Shown piece after piece: positions 25,165 to 36,462 of a stretch of 64,000 bases of DNA (position 1 is the stretch's first letter; the number at the start of each line of letters is the position of its first letter). Both the position numbers and the translations under genes were made by a program. Under the pieces are notes generated by a model. It made no database searches. It was not told where the DNA came from and saw only the letters and a program-made list of their open reading frames with translations. The stretch spans positions 167,719 to 231,718 of the forward strand of contig JAJYWN010000064.1 in NCBI GenBank assembly GCA_021791495.1, given 5' to 3'. This stretch comes from Bacillota bacterium. GTDB taxonomy: Bacteria > Bacillota > Sulfobacillia > JAJYWN01.

Positions 25165-26136
25165 ATGTCCCAACTGACGGTTGATCCTACGCCCGGCATC
25201 GAACTGACGCCGGAAGCCTCGCCGAAACCCAGGCCCAATCGCCATGGAACGTTGGCGGTCGCCTTGGCGCTGGCGGTATGCCTGGCGTTGGCCTTGGGAG
25301 CCGGTGCCCCCGTGTACGTAGCCTTCCGCAATGCCGGCTACGACATTTTCCGCTCCTACGAATACTACAAACTTGTCCGCTCCACGGAGAACATGGTGGT
25401 ACGGACCAGCACCAACTTTGAACTGCGCATGGACAAGAGCGACGCCGGCTGGGCGTCCATGGTGCTGAACACAGCGGAACAGGCCGCCGCCACGGAGGCG
25501 ACAGACCTGGGACTGGACATCCAACAGGTGCGGGCACAGCAGGGTGGGCGGCGCGTCCTTCTGGTCATGTACCCCACTAAGGAGGCGCTCTCCAGCAGTT
25601 TCGGGTGGCCCGCCGGCGAGAACGCCCTGGGCGCCTATTGGGCCGGCGCCATCCGCCTGCTGTCGCCCACCAGCTGGCTCGGGGACATGCCGTCACAGCG
25701 CGTCACCTACGTCTACCGTAAGGATGGACCGGTGGCCCACGAACTGGCCCATATGCTGTTCGACTACGCATCCAAGGGTAACTACCCGCGCTGGTTCACT
25801 GAAGGCGCGGCGGAGTATGAAGAATGGAAGGCCAACGGTTTCCTGTGGATCGAAGGAGATGGCCGGGAAGTCCTCCAGTCGCGCTACACTCTGGACCAAC
25901 TGGAGGATTTCGATTCCCTGGACGACCAGGCTCTGGCCTACCGCCAGTCGCTACTCATGGTCGCCTTCATCAAGGAGAAAGCGGGACCGGACGGGCTGAA
26001 GGGGCTGTCCTTGGACCTCGGGCGCCGGCCGTCTTTCTGGCAAGTCGTCAAAGAACGTACCGGTTTGGATCGCCAGAATTTCGAGGCGGCTTTCGCGGCA
26101 TGGCTTCCGAAAAACATCGACCGGTGGAGCAACTAG
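25165..26136 (+). CDS. Membrane-anchored peptidase-MA-like metallopeptidase
   Basis: About 323 residues. One N-terminal transmembrane helix (TLAVALALAVCLALALGA) puts the rest outside the cell. The zinc site HELAH (His192, Glu193, His196) is followed about 20 residues later by WFTEGAAEYEE, with the glutamate that completes the gluzincin site in the peptidase MA-like family. Overall size and the hydrophobic MLFDYASKGNYPRWF strand fit that family. The substrate is unknown. ATG 25165 follows GGAGG by 10 nt. It precedes a structured leader and murA but is probably separately translated. Confidence 0.82.
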   Translation: MSQLTVDPTPGIELTPEASPKPRPNRHGTLAVALALAVCLALALGAGAPVYVAFRNAGYDIFRSYEYYKLVRSTENMVVRTSTNFELRMDKSDAGWASMVLNTAEQAAATEATDLGLDIQQVRAQQGGRRVLLVMYPTKEALSSSFGWPAGENALGAYWAGAIRLLSPTSWLGDMPSQRVTYVYRKDGPVAHELAHMLFDYASKGNYPRWFTEGAAEYEEWKANGFLWIEGDGREVLQSRYTLDQLEDFDSLDDQALAYRQSLLMVAFIKEKAGPDGLKGLSLDLGRRPSFWQVVKERTGLDRQNFEAAFAAWLPKNIDRWSN

Positions 26137-26140
26137 AAAC

Positions 26141-26214
26141 TGGAACAAGGCTTTCGCGAACCGCGTCACATAAGGGGCCGAAAGGTTATGCTAGGTGAAG
26201 GGAAAGCCGTTCCA
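26141..26214 (+). ncRNA. Candidate structured RNA element upstream of murA
   Basis: The whole spacer can fold into a closed structure. A 13-bp outer helix pairs TGGAAC-aa-GGCTTTC (26141-26155) with GAAAGCC-GTTCCA (26202-26214), with an AA bulge. Inside are a small GCG-aac-CGC hairpin and a hairpin closed by CATAA/TTATG (26169-26190) that ends in a CC-GAAA-GG tetraloop. No T tract follows at once, so it is not a plain terminator. It does not match any riboswitch consensus I know. Confidence 0.45.
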
Positions 26215-26262
26215 GACGCAGAATAAGCGGGTGTTTTGTCGGTCTGAAAGCGGGGGGAACTC

Positions 26263-27522
26263 TTGGCGAGGCTGGTCATCACAGGGGGGAAGCGGCTTTC
26301 GGGCAAAGTCAGTATCGGCGGTCGCAAGAATTCCGCGGTAGCGGTCATGCCGGCGACGCTTCTCTGCCAGGAACCCTGCACTCTCGAAAACATCCCAGAC
26401 ATCGAAGACGTTCAGGTCTATCGCTCCATCCTCAAGGCCATGGGCGTGCCCATCTCCCACACATCGGAAGGTCGCTACACCATCGACGGCGGCGCCTACG
26501 TACCGGACGGGCCGCCCCCGCACGATCTGGTCAAGAAGATGCGGGCCTCCTATTATCTATTGGGGGCGCTCCTCGGCCGGTACGGCCGCGCCGAAGTGGC
26601 CCTGCCGGGCGGCTGCGACATTGGTCAGCGCCCCATCGACCAGCACCTAAAGGGCTTCCGGGCCCTCGGCGCCGAGTGCGAGGTGGAAGGCGGCACCGTC
26701 CGCGCCCTCGCACCTTCAGGCCTCAGGGGCGCCAACATTTACCTCGACGTGGTCAGCGTCGGCGCCACCATTAATATCATGCTGGCCGCGGCGCTGGCCC
26801 AGGGGACCACGGTCATCGAGAATGCCGCCAAGGAACCGCACATCGTCGACCTTGCCAACTTCATCAACGCCGCCGGCGGCCGGGTGACCGGTGCCGGTAC
26901 CGACGTCATCCGGGTCGTCGGGGCGGAAGCCCTGTACGGATGCAATCACGCCATTATCTTCGATGAGATTCAAGCGGCCACGTACATGATCGCCGCCGTG
27001 GCCACGCGCGGGGACGTCGTGGTCGAAAACGTCATCCCGAAACACTTGGACCCCATCTCCGCGAAGCTACAAGAAACCGGGGCCCAGGTCCTCGAGAACG
27101 GGGATTCCATCCGCGTCATTATGGATGGGCGGGCCAAGGCCGCGAACATCAAGACTCTCCCATACCCCGGTTTCCCCACCGATGCCCAACAGCCCATGAG
27201 CGCGCTGCTCAGCGTGGCGGAGGGCACCAGTTATGTCTCGGAGACCATCTGGGAAGGGCGTTTCAAGCACTTCGAAGAACTCCGGCGGATGGGTACGGAT
27301 GTCCGCATCGAGGGGCGTACGGCCATCATCGAAGGCGTGGAGGAACTGACCGGCGCCTCGGTCCGAGCCACCGACCTACGCGCCGGCGCGGCGCTCATCG
27401 TCGCCGGACTGCTGGCCCACGGGGATACGGAGATAACAGGCATCGAGCACATCGACCGGGGATATGAACACACCACCGAGAATCTGCAAGCCTTGGGAGC
27501 GCAACTGCGCCGCGTAGAGTAA
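26263..27522 (+). CDS. murA: UDP-N-acetylglucosamine 1-carboxyvinyltransferase
   Basis: A 419-residue EPSP-synthase-fold enzyme catalysing the first committed step of peptidoglycan synthesis, transfer of enolpyruvate from PEP to UDP-GlcNAc. The active-site cysteine is present (LPGGCDIGQRP, Cys118), as are Lys22-Asn23 (GGRKNSAV), the GFPTDAQQPMSALL loop and the DLRAGAALIVAGL strand. GRKNSA in place of the common GAKNAA is a small variation. The start is TTG after GCGGGGGGAAC. Because a fosfomycin-sensitive cysteine is retained, no intrinsic resistance is suggested. An MFS gene follows 15 nt later. Confidence 0.95.
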   Translation: MARLVITGGKRLSGKVSIGGRKNSAVAVMPATLLCQEPCTLENIPDIEDVQVYRSILKAMGVPISHTSEGRYTIDGGAYVPDGPPPHDLVKKMRASYYLLGALLGRYGRAEVALPGGCDIGQRPIDQHLKGFRALGAECEVEGGTVRALAPSGLRGANIYLDVVSVGATINIMLAAALAQGTTVIENAAKEPHIVDLANFINAAGGRVTGAGTDVIRVVGAEALYGCNHAIIFDEIQAATYMIAAVATRGDVVVENVIPKHLDPISAKLQETGAQVLENGDSIRVIMDGRAKAANIKTLPYPGFPTDAQQPMSALLSVAEGTSYVSETIWEGRFKHFEELRRMGTDVRIEGRTAIIEGVEELTGASVRATDLRAGAALIVAGLLAHGDTEITGIEHIDRGYEHTTENLQALGAQLRRVE

Positions 27523-27537
27523 CCGGCGGAGGGCTTC

Positions 27538-28797
27538 GTGAAAGCAAGAATCGCCACCTGGCTGGGGCTGACCGAATTGCCCCCCGATGTACGGCATAAT
27601 TTCGCCATGGACTCCCTTTCGGCCGTGGCTGTCGGCGCTTTCGTCGGACTGGCCCACCCTTTCATCTCCGTCATCGCCGTCCGGATGGGCGCCGGCAGTA
27701 TGCTCATCGGGCTGATCTCGGCCAGCTGGGTCATGGGGATGCTCCTGTCGTCGTTCTGGGCGCACCTGGCGGAAGGGCGGCCCAAGCTGCCGTTTAACGT
27801 TTGGCCAACCATTTTCGCGCGGTCGCTGCTTCTTTTTGCCTTGATCGTCCGGACGCCGCTGACCTACACGCTGATGATCCTGGCCTATAACTTCACCGCG
27901 GCGGTCCCTGGGCCGGCCTATACGGCCCTGATCCAAAAAATCTACCCCGCCAGGCAGCGGGGGCGGCTGATGGGTTACGTCCGGCTCTTCATGGGCCTGG
28001 TTTTTGCGGTCATGAGCCCCCTGGGAGGCCGCATCCTGGACCGGTACGGCTTCCGGCCGTTGTTCGCCGTGGCCGTAGTCTTCGGGGTGGCGTCATCCCT
28101 GGTCTTCGCCATGATCAGGGAGCCGCCGGAGGGAGCCGAATCCGTGCCGGAGCGGCGCCGGTTCAGCGTCGGTGAACTGTGGGACATAATCGCGAAAGAC
28201 CACGTCTTCGCCTGGTATCTGGTGGGTTTCACGGTGTTCGGTTTCGGGAACCTATTGCTGGGGCCGGCCTACCCCATCTTCCAGGTCAAGGTGTTGGGTC
28301 TGACGAACCTGCAGATCGCGCTGCTGCCGCTGAGCTGGTCGCTAGTGTGGCTGGCCACCTATCCTCTCTGGGGTGTAGTCGCGGACCGCTCCCGGCCCGG
28401 TACGGCCATCTTGGCGGGAGTGGCCCTGTACGGGGTCGCGCCGGTCATCTACCTGCTGAGCCGGAACCTCACGCCGCTGTTGTTCGCTTCAATGGCCATC
28501 GGCGCCGCCGACGCCGCTATGGACATCGGCTGGCTGGCTCAGGTCATGAAGATGGGAAAGAACCGCGTCGCCACCTACGCCGGCATCCACCAGACGGCCC
28601 TGGGGATCCGGGGAACGGTGGCGCCGCTGCTCGGCGCCGCGCTGATTCCCAGCTACGGTGTGAAAACAGTCCTGTTCGCCGGGGCAGTACTGATTCTGAC
28701 GGGACTCCTGCCGCTCAGTTGGGCGGGAAAGACGGAAGCCCGCGCCGGAGGAAAAATGTCGGATAATTCCCCGGCAGGATTTGACCTTGCCCGATGA
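27538..28797 (+). CDS. Major facilitator superfamily transporter
   Basis: A 419-residue protein with twelve hydrophobic segments. The loop after helix 2 is WAHLAEGRPKLPF and the later one is WGVVADRSRPG, both fitting the MFS G-x3-D-R-x-G-like loop. RQRGRLMGYVRLFMGLVFAV is the helix 4-5 region. It starts with GTG after GGCGGAGGG, 15 nt behind murA, so the two may be co-transcribed. The substrate cannot be told from the sequence. Confidence 0.8.
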   Translation: MKARIATWLGLTELPPDVRHNFAMDSLSAVAVGAFVGLAHPFISVIAVRMGAGSMLIGLISASWVMGMLLSSFWAHLAEGRPKLPFNVWPTIFARSLLLFALIVRTPLTYTLMILAYNFTAAVPGPAYTALIQKIYPARQRGRLMGYVRLFMGLVFAVMSPLGGRILDRYGFRPLFAVAVVFGVASSLVFAMIREPPEGAESVPERRRFSVGELWDIIAKDHVFAWYLVGFTVFGFGNLLLGPAYPIFQVKVLGLTNLQIALLPLSWSLVWLATYPLWGVVADRSRPGTAILAGVALYGVAPVIYLLSRNLTPLLFASMAIGAADAAMDIGWLAQVMKMGKNRVATYAGIHQTALGIRGTVAPLLGAALIPSYGVKTVLFAGAVLILTGLLPLSWAGKTEARAGGKMSDNSPAGFDLAR

Positions 28798-28963
28798 GAA
28801 TGAACGTTGCTGGTATTTTGCGGCTAGACGGTCATCTGTGGCATATGTTACGTCGTTGGTGACATAGGTCCCAGGACACGAGAGCCGCGGTTGGAGGGTT
28901 CGCTGCAACGGCAGGACCGTCGGGCGGAGAGGACTTGTTCCGACAAGGACAGTGGAGGTCGGG

Positions 28964-29305
28964 ATGGCGGAGGATAATGGTCCTCGAAAACCCCGCGGGC
29001 TGCTGCGACGGATGACCGGCCTGGGGTCTGAAGACGGAGCCGAGGAACGCAGCCGAAGCTTGAGTCAGATGAACCTGGCTTTTTCGCTGGGAGTCGCCAG
29101 TCTGCTGGCTTTGTACCTTGGGTATCTGTTTGGCCGGTGGGTGGACCGGATGCTGGGCACGGCGCCTTTCGGAATGTTCGGCGGAGTGCTTTTGGGGGTC
29201 GGGGCTTCGTTCAAGATGATCATCACCGACATCCTGGAGGCGAACCGTTCGAGCCAGAAGAAGGAAGGGCCACCCGAAGATCACCCGGAGGACAGGAAAC
29301 CTTGA
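28964..29305 (+). CDS. atpZ: AtpZ/AtpI-family ATP synthase accessory membrane protein
   Basis: A 113-residue protein with two helices: LAFSLGVASLLALYLGYLFG, and a second after RWVDRMLGTAPFG (MFGGVLLGVGASFKMIITDI). This is the AtpZ pattern, a small protein thought to help c-ring assembly or Mg2+ supply. ATG 28964 has GGAGG upstream; GTG 28952 overlaps that site. It heads the atp operon, and its stop overlaps the next TTG start. Confidence 0.8.
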   Translation: MAEDNGPRKPRGLLRRMTGLGSEDGAEERSRSLSQMNLAFSLGVASLLALYLGYLFGRWVDRMLGTAPFGMFGGVLLGVGASFKMIITDILEANRSSQKKEGPPEDHPEDRKP

Positions 29306-29601
29306 AATGGCTGGCGGGCATCCCGCCCCTTCCCGCTTTCGGGGCGGGACTGATTTTGGGGCTGGTTGTGACAGTTTTCTCTGATGGCTATATGCGCCGC
29401 GCGCTGGCATCGTCCCCCCCCGCGAGGAAAGGGACATTGAGCCAAAAGATGGTTAGAGCGTTTTTGCTCAAATACGTCCTTGACGTGGTGGCGCTTTTCT
29501 TGGTATACAGGAATGTCACGATGTTATTGGGTGTAGCTGCGGGTTTGTCGGTTTCGGTTTACCTGCAGGTGAAGCGGGCGCAGGCCCGCAAACGGGGTTA
29601 G
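29302..29601 (+). CDS. atpI: ATP synthase subunit I (AtpI)
   Basis: A 99-residue membrane protein. The TTG start at 29302 overlaps the atpZ stop (TTGA), and the product begins MKWLAGIPPLPAFGAGLIL. Three hydrophobic stretches are visible, including ALFLVYRNVTMLLGVAAGL. Position between atpZ and atpB and the size fit AtpI, a non-essential assembly factor. Sequence similarity in this family is low, so the call leans on context. Confidence 0.7.
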   Translation: MKWLAGIPPLPAFGAGLILGLVVTVFSDGYMRRALASSPPARKGTLSQKMVRAFLLKYVLDVVALFLVYRNVTMLLGVAAGLSVSVYLQVKRAQARKRG

Positions 29602-29639
29602 ACAGGGCCGGCCAGGTCCCGAGGGAGGCCGACGCCATT

Positions 29640-30383
29640 ATGGCAACTAATCTATACTACTTCTTGGCCAGTGCAGCATCGACTGCCGAACACGGCGCCT
29701 CCGCCGCCGGCGAGGGCGGGCACGGCGCGCCCTTGTTCAAGCTGTTCGGTCTGGATGTCACTGCCCAGGTAACCACGACCTGGGTCGTGATGGCCCTTTT
29801 GATTCTCCTCGGGTGGCTGGCGACCCGGAACTTGAAGCGCGAGCCCCACGGCCTGCAGAACGTCATGGAGTTCGTGACCGAGGCACTGGTGAGCTTCCTC
29901 TCCTCCGTCATGGGTCGGGAGAAGGCGAGGAAGATGATGCCCTTCCTTGGAACCCTTTTTCTGTTCATCTTAGTGAGCAACTACTCCGGCCTGATCCCAG
30001 GAGCGGGCTACGTGAAGGGCTTTGCCGCCCCGACTTCGGTGTGGGGCGTCACCCTGGGGCTGGCCATTTGCGCCATCGTCGCGGTGCAGGTCTACGGCGT
30101 CCAAAAGAAAGGGATCCGGTATTTCAGCCACTTGTTCAAGCCGATCTACCTGACCCCCATCAACATTCTGGAGGAAATCGCCCGCCCGCTTTCCCTGTCT
30201 CTCCGTCTTTACGGCAACGTGTTTGGTGAGGAAACGGTCACCCTGACGCTCCTGTCGGTAGTGCCCTACGTCCTCCCCATGGCTGCAATGCTGCTCGGTG
30301 TCATCTTTGGAGCCGTCCAGGCAATCATCTTCACCACCCTCACCGCGGTGTACATTGCCATGGCCACGGCCGAACACCACTAG
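29640..30383 (+). CDS. atpB: F0F1 ATP synthase subunit a
   Basis: A 247-residue stator membrane subunit with five to six helices that carries ions to and from the c-ring. The essential arginine is present in RPLSLSLRLYGNVFGEE (Arg189), along with LFLFILVSNYSGLIPG near the second helix and a C-terminal ALTAVYIA-like helix ending in EHH. The size is normal for the bacterial protein. Confidence 0.95.
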   Translation: MATNLYYFLASAASTAEHGASAAGEGGHGAPLFKLFGLDVTAQVTTTWVVMALLILLGWLATRNLKREPHGLQNVMEFVTEALVSFLSSVMGREKARKMMPFLGTLFLFILVSNYSGLIPGAGYVKGFAAPTSVWGVTLGLAICAIVAVQVYGVQKKGIRYFSHLFKPIYLTPINILEEIARPLSLSLRLYGNVFGEETVTLTLLSVVPYVLPMAAMLLGVIFGAVQAIIFTTLTAVYIAMATAEHH

Positions 30384-30407
30384 TTCTCGGAAAGGAGGGG
30401 ACGGCTA

Positions 30408-30647
30408 GTGATTAGTGTAGGTGCTGGTTTAATCGCCCTTGCTGCGGGTCTCGGGGTCGCCTTCGCGGCCATCGGAAGCGCAACAGCCCAAGGGAGGACA
30501 GCGGCCGCGGCTCTGGACGCTATGTGGCGCCAGCCGGAAGCCTCTGGCGCTATCCAGACGGCGATGATGTTGGCCCTAGCCTTCATGGAGTTCTTGACCA
30601 TTCTGGTTCTGCTCGTCGCTTTCATGATCGTCGGCAAGATAGGCTAA
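30408..30647 (+). CDS. atpE: F0F1 ATP synthase subunit c
   Basis: A 79-residue two-helix hairpin of the rotor ring. The polar loop RQPEA is present. The ion-binding carboxylate is Glu61 (LAFMEFLTI) and helix 1 carries Gln28 (TAQGRTA). Sodium-binding rings usually have Gln in helix 1 plus Ser or Thr next to the glutamate; here the next residue is Phe, so the coupling ion is uncertain and proton use is the safer guess. GTG start with AAAGGAGG upstream. A long structured spacer separates it from atpF. Confidence 0.93.
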   Translation: MISVGAGLIALAAGLGVAFAAIGSATAQGRTAAAALDAMWRQPEASGAIQTAMMLALAFMEFLTILVLLVAFMIVGKIG

Positions 30648-30668
30648 TCGGCGAACGTACGTCCGGGC

Positions 30669-30750
30669 GGTGGCCCCCGCCCTGCATACCTGTGGCCGGC
30701 CATGAGGTTCAGCGGCGGGCGCGCGGGTGCAGCGGGTGCGGGGGGCCACC
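30669..30750 (+). other. Long-range stem in the atpE-atpF spacer
   Basis: GGTGGCCCCCGC (30669-30680) can pair with GCGGGGGGCCACC (30738-30750) with one bulged G, closing a loop of nearly 60 nt that is itself GC-rich. It lies downstream of the high-copy subunit c gene, where an mRNA processing or stability element would be useful (inference). Confidence 0.45.
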
Positions 30751-30783
30751 CCTGGCTGACGTCGCCGGGCGGAGGAATGCCCG

Positions 30784-31272
30784 ATGCCTGAAATCAACAC
30801 CAGCGTCCTTATTTGGACAATCATAAACTTTACCATTTTGCTGATCGCCCTGGGCAAAGTGATGTGGAAGCCGCTGCTGAAGATGCTGGAGACCCGGGAA
30901 CGGGAAGTCGCCGGGAATCTGGCCAAGGCGGAAGAGGCCAAGCAGGTGTCTGAGAAGATGCGTCAGGACCTCACGGAGCAGCTGGCCAAGGCTGAGACGA
31001 AGGCCCGCGACATCATCAACCAGGCCATGAGTGAAGCCGAGGCCGCGCGTCAGCAGACGTTAGGCCGGGCCCAGAGCGAGGCCGACCATCTTCTTGAAAA
31101 GGCCCAGGAGACCATTTCCCGCGAAAAGGACCGGGCCCTGGCCGAGCTGCGCGAGGAAGTGGCCGGGCTGGCCGTGGACGCCGCGGCCAAGGTGGTCGGC
31201 AAGGTCATGACCCCCGATGACCACCGGCGGCTCATGAACGACGCCGTCCGGGAAGTGGGGGATGGGCATTGA
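30784..31272 (+). CDS. atpF: F0F1 ATP synthase subunit b
   Basis: A 162-residue peripheral stalk subunit. One N-terminal membrane helix (IINFTILLIALGKVMW) is followed by a long charged coiled coil of about 120 residues (ETREREVAGNLAKAEEAKQV onward) and the C-terminal VAGLAVDAAAKVVGKVM, which contacts the delta subunit. Its stop overlaps the atpH start. Confidence 0.95.
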   Translation: MPEINTSVLIWTIINFTILLIALGKVMWKPLLKMLETREREVAGNLAKAEEAKQVSEKMRQDLTEQLAKAETKARDIINQAMSEAEAARQQTLGRAQSEADHLLEKAQETISREKDRALAELREEVAGLAVDAAAKVVGKVMTPDDHRRLMNDAVREVGDGH

Positions 31273-31841
31273 TCAAGAGTTCGGTGGCCCGCCGCTACGC
31301 GCTGGCCCTGTTCGACCTCGCCCGTGAGGGCGACGTCATCGACCAGGTCGGCGCGGAACTCGTGGCGTTCGCCGGCGCCGTGGATCAGGACCGCCGGCTG
31401 AGAGCGCTCTTCTACGGGAGGGCCTTCCCTCCCCGCCAGAAGAATGGCCTGATCCAGCGGGCTATGGGGGACAAGCTCTCCCCCCTGGCTTCGCAGTTCA
31501 TCGCCCTCCTCGTGGATAAGCAGCGCGAGGACTATCTTGGTGGAATCATGGCCGAGTACGGCAAGTACGTCGACCGTTACCGTGGTGTGGAAGAGGTCGC
31601 GGCCACCACGGCCGTTCCCTTGTCCGACACGGAAGCGGGAGAACTGGCTACGAAACTGTCCGGGGCCATTAAGAAGCAGGTGCGGCTGGTCCGCACGGTC
31701 GACCCCAAGCTGCTCGGTGGCCTCGTTTTGAAAATAGGCGACCGCCGGGTTGACGCCAGCATCCGCGGACGGCTGGACCGCTTGAAGGAGCGGCTGGCCG
31801 CGTCGACCGGCGCCATCTCCGGCGAAGCGGTTCAGAAGTAG
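31269..31841 (+). CDS. atpH: F0F1 ATP synthase subunit delta
   Basis: A 190-residue subunit linking the peripheral stalk to the F1 head. The N-terminal helical domain opens with VARRYALALFDLAREG and the C-terminal part has TKLSGAIKKQVRLVRTVDP and LLGGLVLKIGDRRVDASIRG, which is diagnostic. TTG start within the atpF stop. Confidence 0.93.
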   Translation: MIKSSVARRYALALFDLAREGDVIDQVGAELVAFAGAVDQDRRLRALFYGRAFPPRQKNGLIQRAMGDKLSPLASQFIALLVDKQREDYLGGIMAEYGKYVDRYRGVEEVAATTAVPLSDTEAGELATKLSGAIKKQVRLVRTVDPKLLGGLVLKIGDRRVDASIRGRLDRLKERLAASTGAISGEAVQK

Positions 31842-31895
31842 ATAGAGTCTTGGGAGTCTCTTAGTTTAGAAGGACCAGACAGAGGTGACAACGCA

Positions 31896-33431
31896 GTGAG
31901 CGGGAGCCTTAGACCTGAAGAAATCAGTTCCATCCTGCGCCGGGAGATCGAGCAGTTCAAGGGGCAGGTAGACGTCTCCGAGGTCGGCACCGTCATCCAG
32001 GTGGGCGACGGTATCGCCCGTATTTACGGCCTGGAGTCGGCCATGGCCTCGGAACTCCTCCAGTTCCCCAGCGGCGTTTACGGGATGGCCTTGAACCTGG
32101 AAGAGGATAACATCGGCTGCGCCATCCTGGGCCCTTACGCCGACATCAAGGAAGGCGACCAGGTCAAGCGCACCGGGCGCGTCATGTCGGTCCCGGTGGG
32201 GCCGGCCTTGCGCGGGCGCGTCGTGAACTCCCTGGGTCAGCCCATTGACGGCAAGGGACCCATCCAGACCACCGAATACCGGCCCTTGGAGATCGTCGCC
32301 CCCGGCGTCATTCACCGGAAGGGCGTCCACCAGCCGATGTACACCGGACTCAAGGTCGTGGACTCGATGTTCCCCATCGGCCGCGGCCAGCGTGAACTGG
32401 TCATCGGTGACCGCCAGACCGGTAAGACCGCCATCCTGATTGACACGATCATCAATCAAAAGGGCCAGGATATGTACTGCGTGTACGTGGCCATCGGCCA
32501 AAAGTCGTCTTCGGTGGCCGGCGTAGTGCGGAAGCTCGAAGAGACCGGGGCCATGGAGTACACCACCGTGGTCGTGGCCGCCGCCAGCGACCCGGCTCCC
32601 ATGCTTTACATCGCACCCTACGCCGGGTGCGCCATGTGCGAATACGAAACCTACAAGGGCAACCACGCCCTGATCTGCTACGACGACCTGACCAAGCACG
32701 CCACGGCCTACCGCGAGCTGTCGCTCCTGCTGCGCCGGCCGCCAGGACGCGAAGCTTTCCCCGGCGACGTGTTCTACCTACACAGCCGCCTCTTGGAGCG
32801 TGCCGTCAAGCTGTCCGACGAGGATGGCGCCGGCTCCTTGACCGCTCTGCCGGTCATCGAGACCCAGCAGGGCGACCTGGCCGCCTACATCCCGACCAAC
32901 GTCATCTCGATTACCGACGGCCAGATCTTCCTGGAGACCGACCTCTTCTTCGCCGGCCAGCGTCCGGCGGTGAACGTCGGTACGTCGGTATCCCGCGTCG
33001 GCGGCAAGGCCCAGATCCGCGCCATGCGCCAGGTCTCAGGTACGCTTAAGCTCGACCTATCCCAGTACCAGGAACTGGCCGCCTTCTCCCAGATCGGTTC
33101 CGACCTGGATAAGGCCACGCTGGCTCGCCTGGCCCGCGGTCGCCGCATGCAGCAGCTTTTGAAGCAGGAGCAGTACAGCCCCATGCCCGTCGAGGAGCAG
33201 GTCATCAGCATTTGGGCCGCCACCAACGGGTACATCGACGACGTGGCCGAGGACAAGGTCCGCGCCTTCGAAAAGGGCCTCCTCTCCTACCTGCACGATA
33301 AGCACAGCAACATCTACGCCGACCTTGGGGCGAAGAAAGAGATCACCAAGGAGATCGGGGAGGCCTTAAAGGCGGCGGTGGAGGAGTTCAAGACCACCGG
33401 CACGGCCAAGGCCCTGGCCCAGAGCGCGTAA
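31896..33431 (+). CDS. atpA: F0F1 ATP synthase subunit alpha
   Basis: A 511-residue non-catalytic nucleotide-binding subunit. Walker A GDRQTGKT lies at 171-178; the interface arginine is in [34 protein letters not shown] is the usual core strand. Full length. GTG start. A 125-nt spacer with a long-range stem follows before atpG. Confidence 0.97.
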   Translation: MSGSLRPEEISSILRREIEQFKGQVDVSEVGTVIQVGDGIARIYGLESAMASELLQFPSGVYGMALNLEEDNIGCAILGPYADIKEGDQVKRTGRVMSVPVGPALRGRVVNSLGQPIDGKGPIQTTEYRPLEIVAPGVIHRKGVHQPMYTGLKVVDSMFPIGRGQRELVIGDRQTGKTAILIDTIINQKGQDMYCVYVAIGQKSSSVAGVVRKLEETGAMEYTTVVVAAASDPAPMLYIAPYAGCAMCEYETYKGNHALICYDDLTKHATAYRELSLLLRRPPGREAFPGDVFYLHSRLLERAVKLSDEDGAGSLTALPVIETQQGDLAAYIPTNVISITDGQIFLETDLFFAGQRPAVNVGTSVSRVGGKAQIRAMRQVSGTLKLDLSQYQELAAFSQIGSDLDKATLARLARGRRMQQLLKQEQYSPMPVEEQVISIWAATNGYIDDVAEDKVRAFEKGLLSYLHDKHSNIYADLGAKKEITKEIGEALKAAVEEFKTTGTAKALAQSA

Positions 33432-33467
33432 CCGTAGGACCGGCCCTATCCGGGCCCGAAAGGGGGT

Positions 33468-33550
33468 GTGGGGGCTGGGGTCCCGCAGCCGCCAGCGCAG
33501 CCGGGCTTAGCCCGGCGGAGCGTTCAGGCGGCGGAGGGTGCAGCCCCCAC
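33468..33550 (+). other. Long-range stem in the atpA-atpG spacer
   Basis: GTGGGGGCTG (33468-33477) pairs perfectly with CAGCCCCCAC (33541-33550), which lies just before the atpG ATG at 33557 and takes the place of a usual Shine-Dalgarno site. Inside is a short hairpin, CCGGGC-tta-GCCCGG (33501-33515). The structure could restrict ribosome access to atpG. Confidence 0.45.
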
Positions 33551-33556
33551 TAAGAG

Positions 33557-35892
<2,336 letters not shown>

Positions 35893-35905
35893 AGGTATCA
35901 CCTAA

Positions 35906-36334
35906 ATGTCTGACAAGCACATGACGATAGAAGTAGTGACACCCGAACGGGTCGTCTTCAAGGACACCATCGACGCGCTGGTGCTCCCCGGAAGTCAGGG
36001 GTACCTGGGTGTTCTCCCGGACCACGCTCCCATGGTGTCGGCGCTGAAGGCCGGAGTGCTGAAGTACAAGGCGGCCGGAAGCTATCGCCGGATCGCCGTG
36101 TCGGGCGGTTTCGCCGAGGTATCGGACAACCGGGTCACCGTGTTGGCCGATACGGCCGAGCGCGCCGAGGAGATCGACGTGACCCGGGCCCGGGCTTCGG
36201 CCGAACGGGCGCGGCGCCGCCTGAAGGAAAAGGCCGCCGGCGTGGACGTGACCAGGGCGGAGGCTTCGTTACAACGGGCCATCGCGCGCCTGCGGGCGAC
36301 CGGTGAAGGAAGCAGCCACTCGCACGAAGTTTGA
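35906..36334 (+). CDS. atpC: F0F1 ATP synthase subunit epsilon
   Basis: A 142-residue subunit. The N-terminal beta sandwich has EVVTPERVVFKDTIDALVLP, GSQGYLGVLPDHAPMVSALK and the AVSGGFAEVSDNRVTVLADT strand. The C-terminal helical hairpin is complete (ASAERARRRLKEKAAGVDVT...), so the regulatory form that can inhibit ATP hydrolysis is present. It is the last gene of the operon, and a hairpin follows. Confidence 0.94.
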   Translation: MSDKHMTIEVVTPERVVFKDTIDALVLPGSQGYLGVLPDHAPMVSALKAGVLKYKAAGSYRRIAVSGGFAEVSDNRVTVLADTAERAEEIDVTRARASAERARRRLKEKAAGVDVTRAEASLQRAIARLRATGEGSSHSHEV

Positions 36335-36387
36335 ACTTCTTTCACAGTTTGTTCAATCATCGGCGTTAAACTAAGCACAGCCAGGGC

Positions 36388-36418
36388 GGGGGGCAAAGTC
36401 CTAGACTTTCGCCCCCTT
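36388..36418 (+). terminator. Terminator of the atp operon
   Basis: A stem of GGGGGcAAAGTC with GACTTTcGCCCCC and a 3-nt loop follows atpC by about 50 nt. A short T-rich stretch (TTGCTATC) follows, so termination may be partial. Confidence 0.65.
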
Positions 36419-36462
36419 GCTATCGGCAAAAAGCGGAGGATCCTTTACAGGAGGGACCGGAC

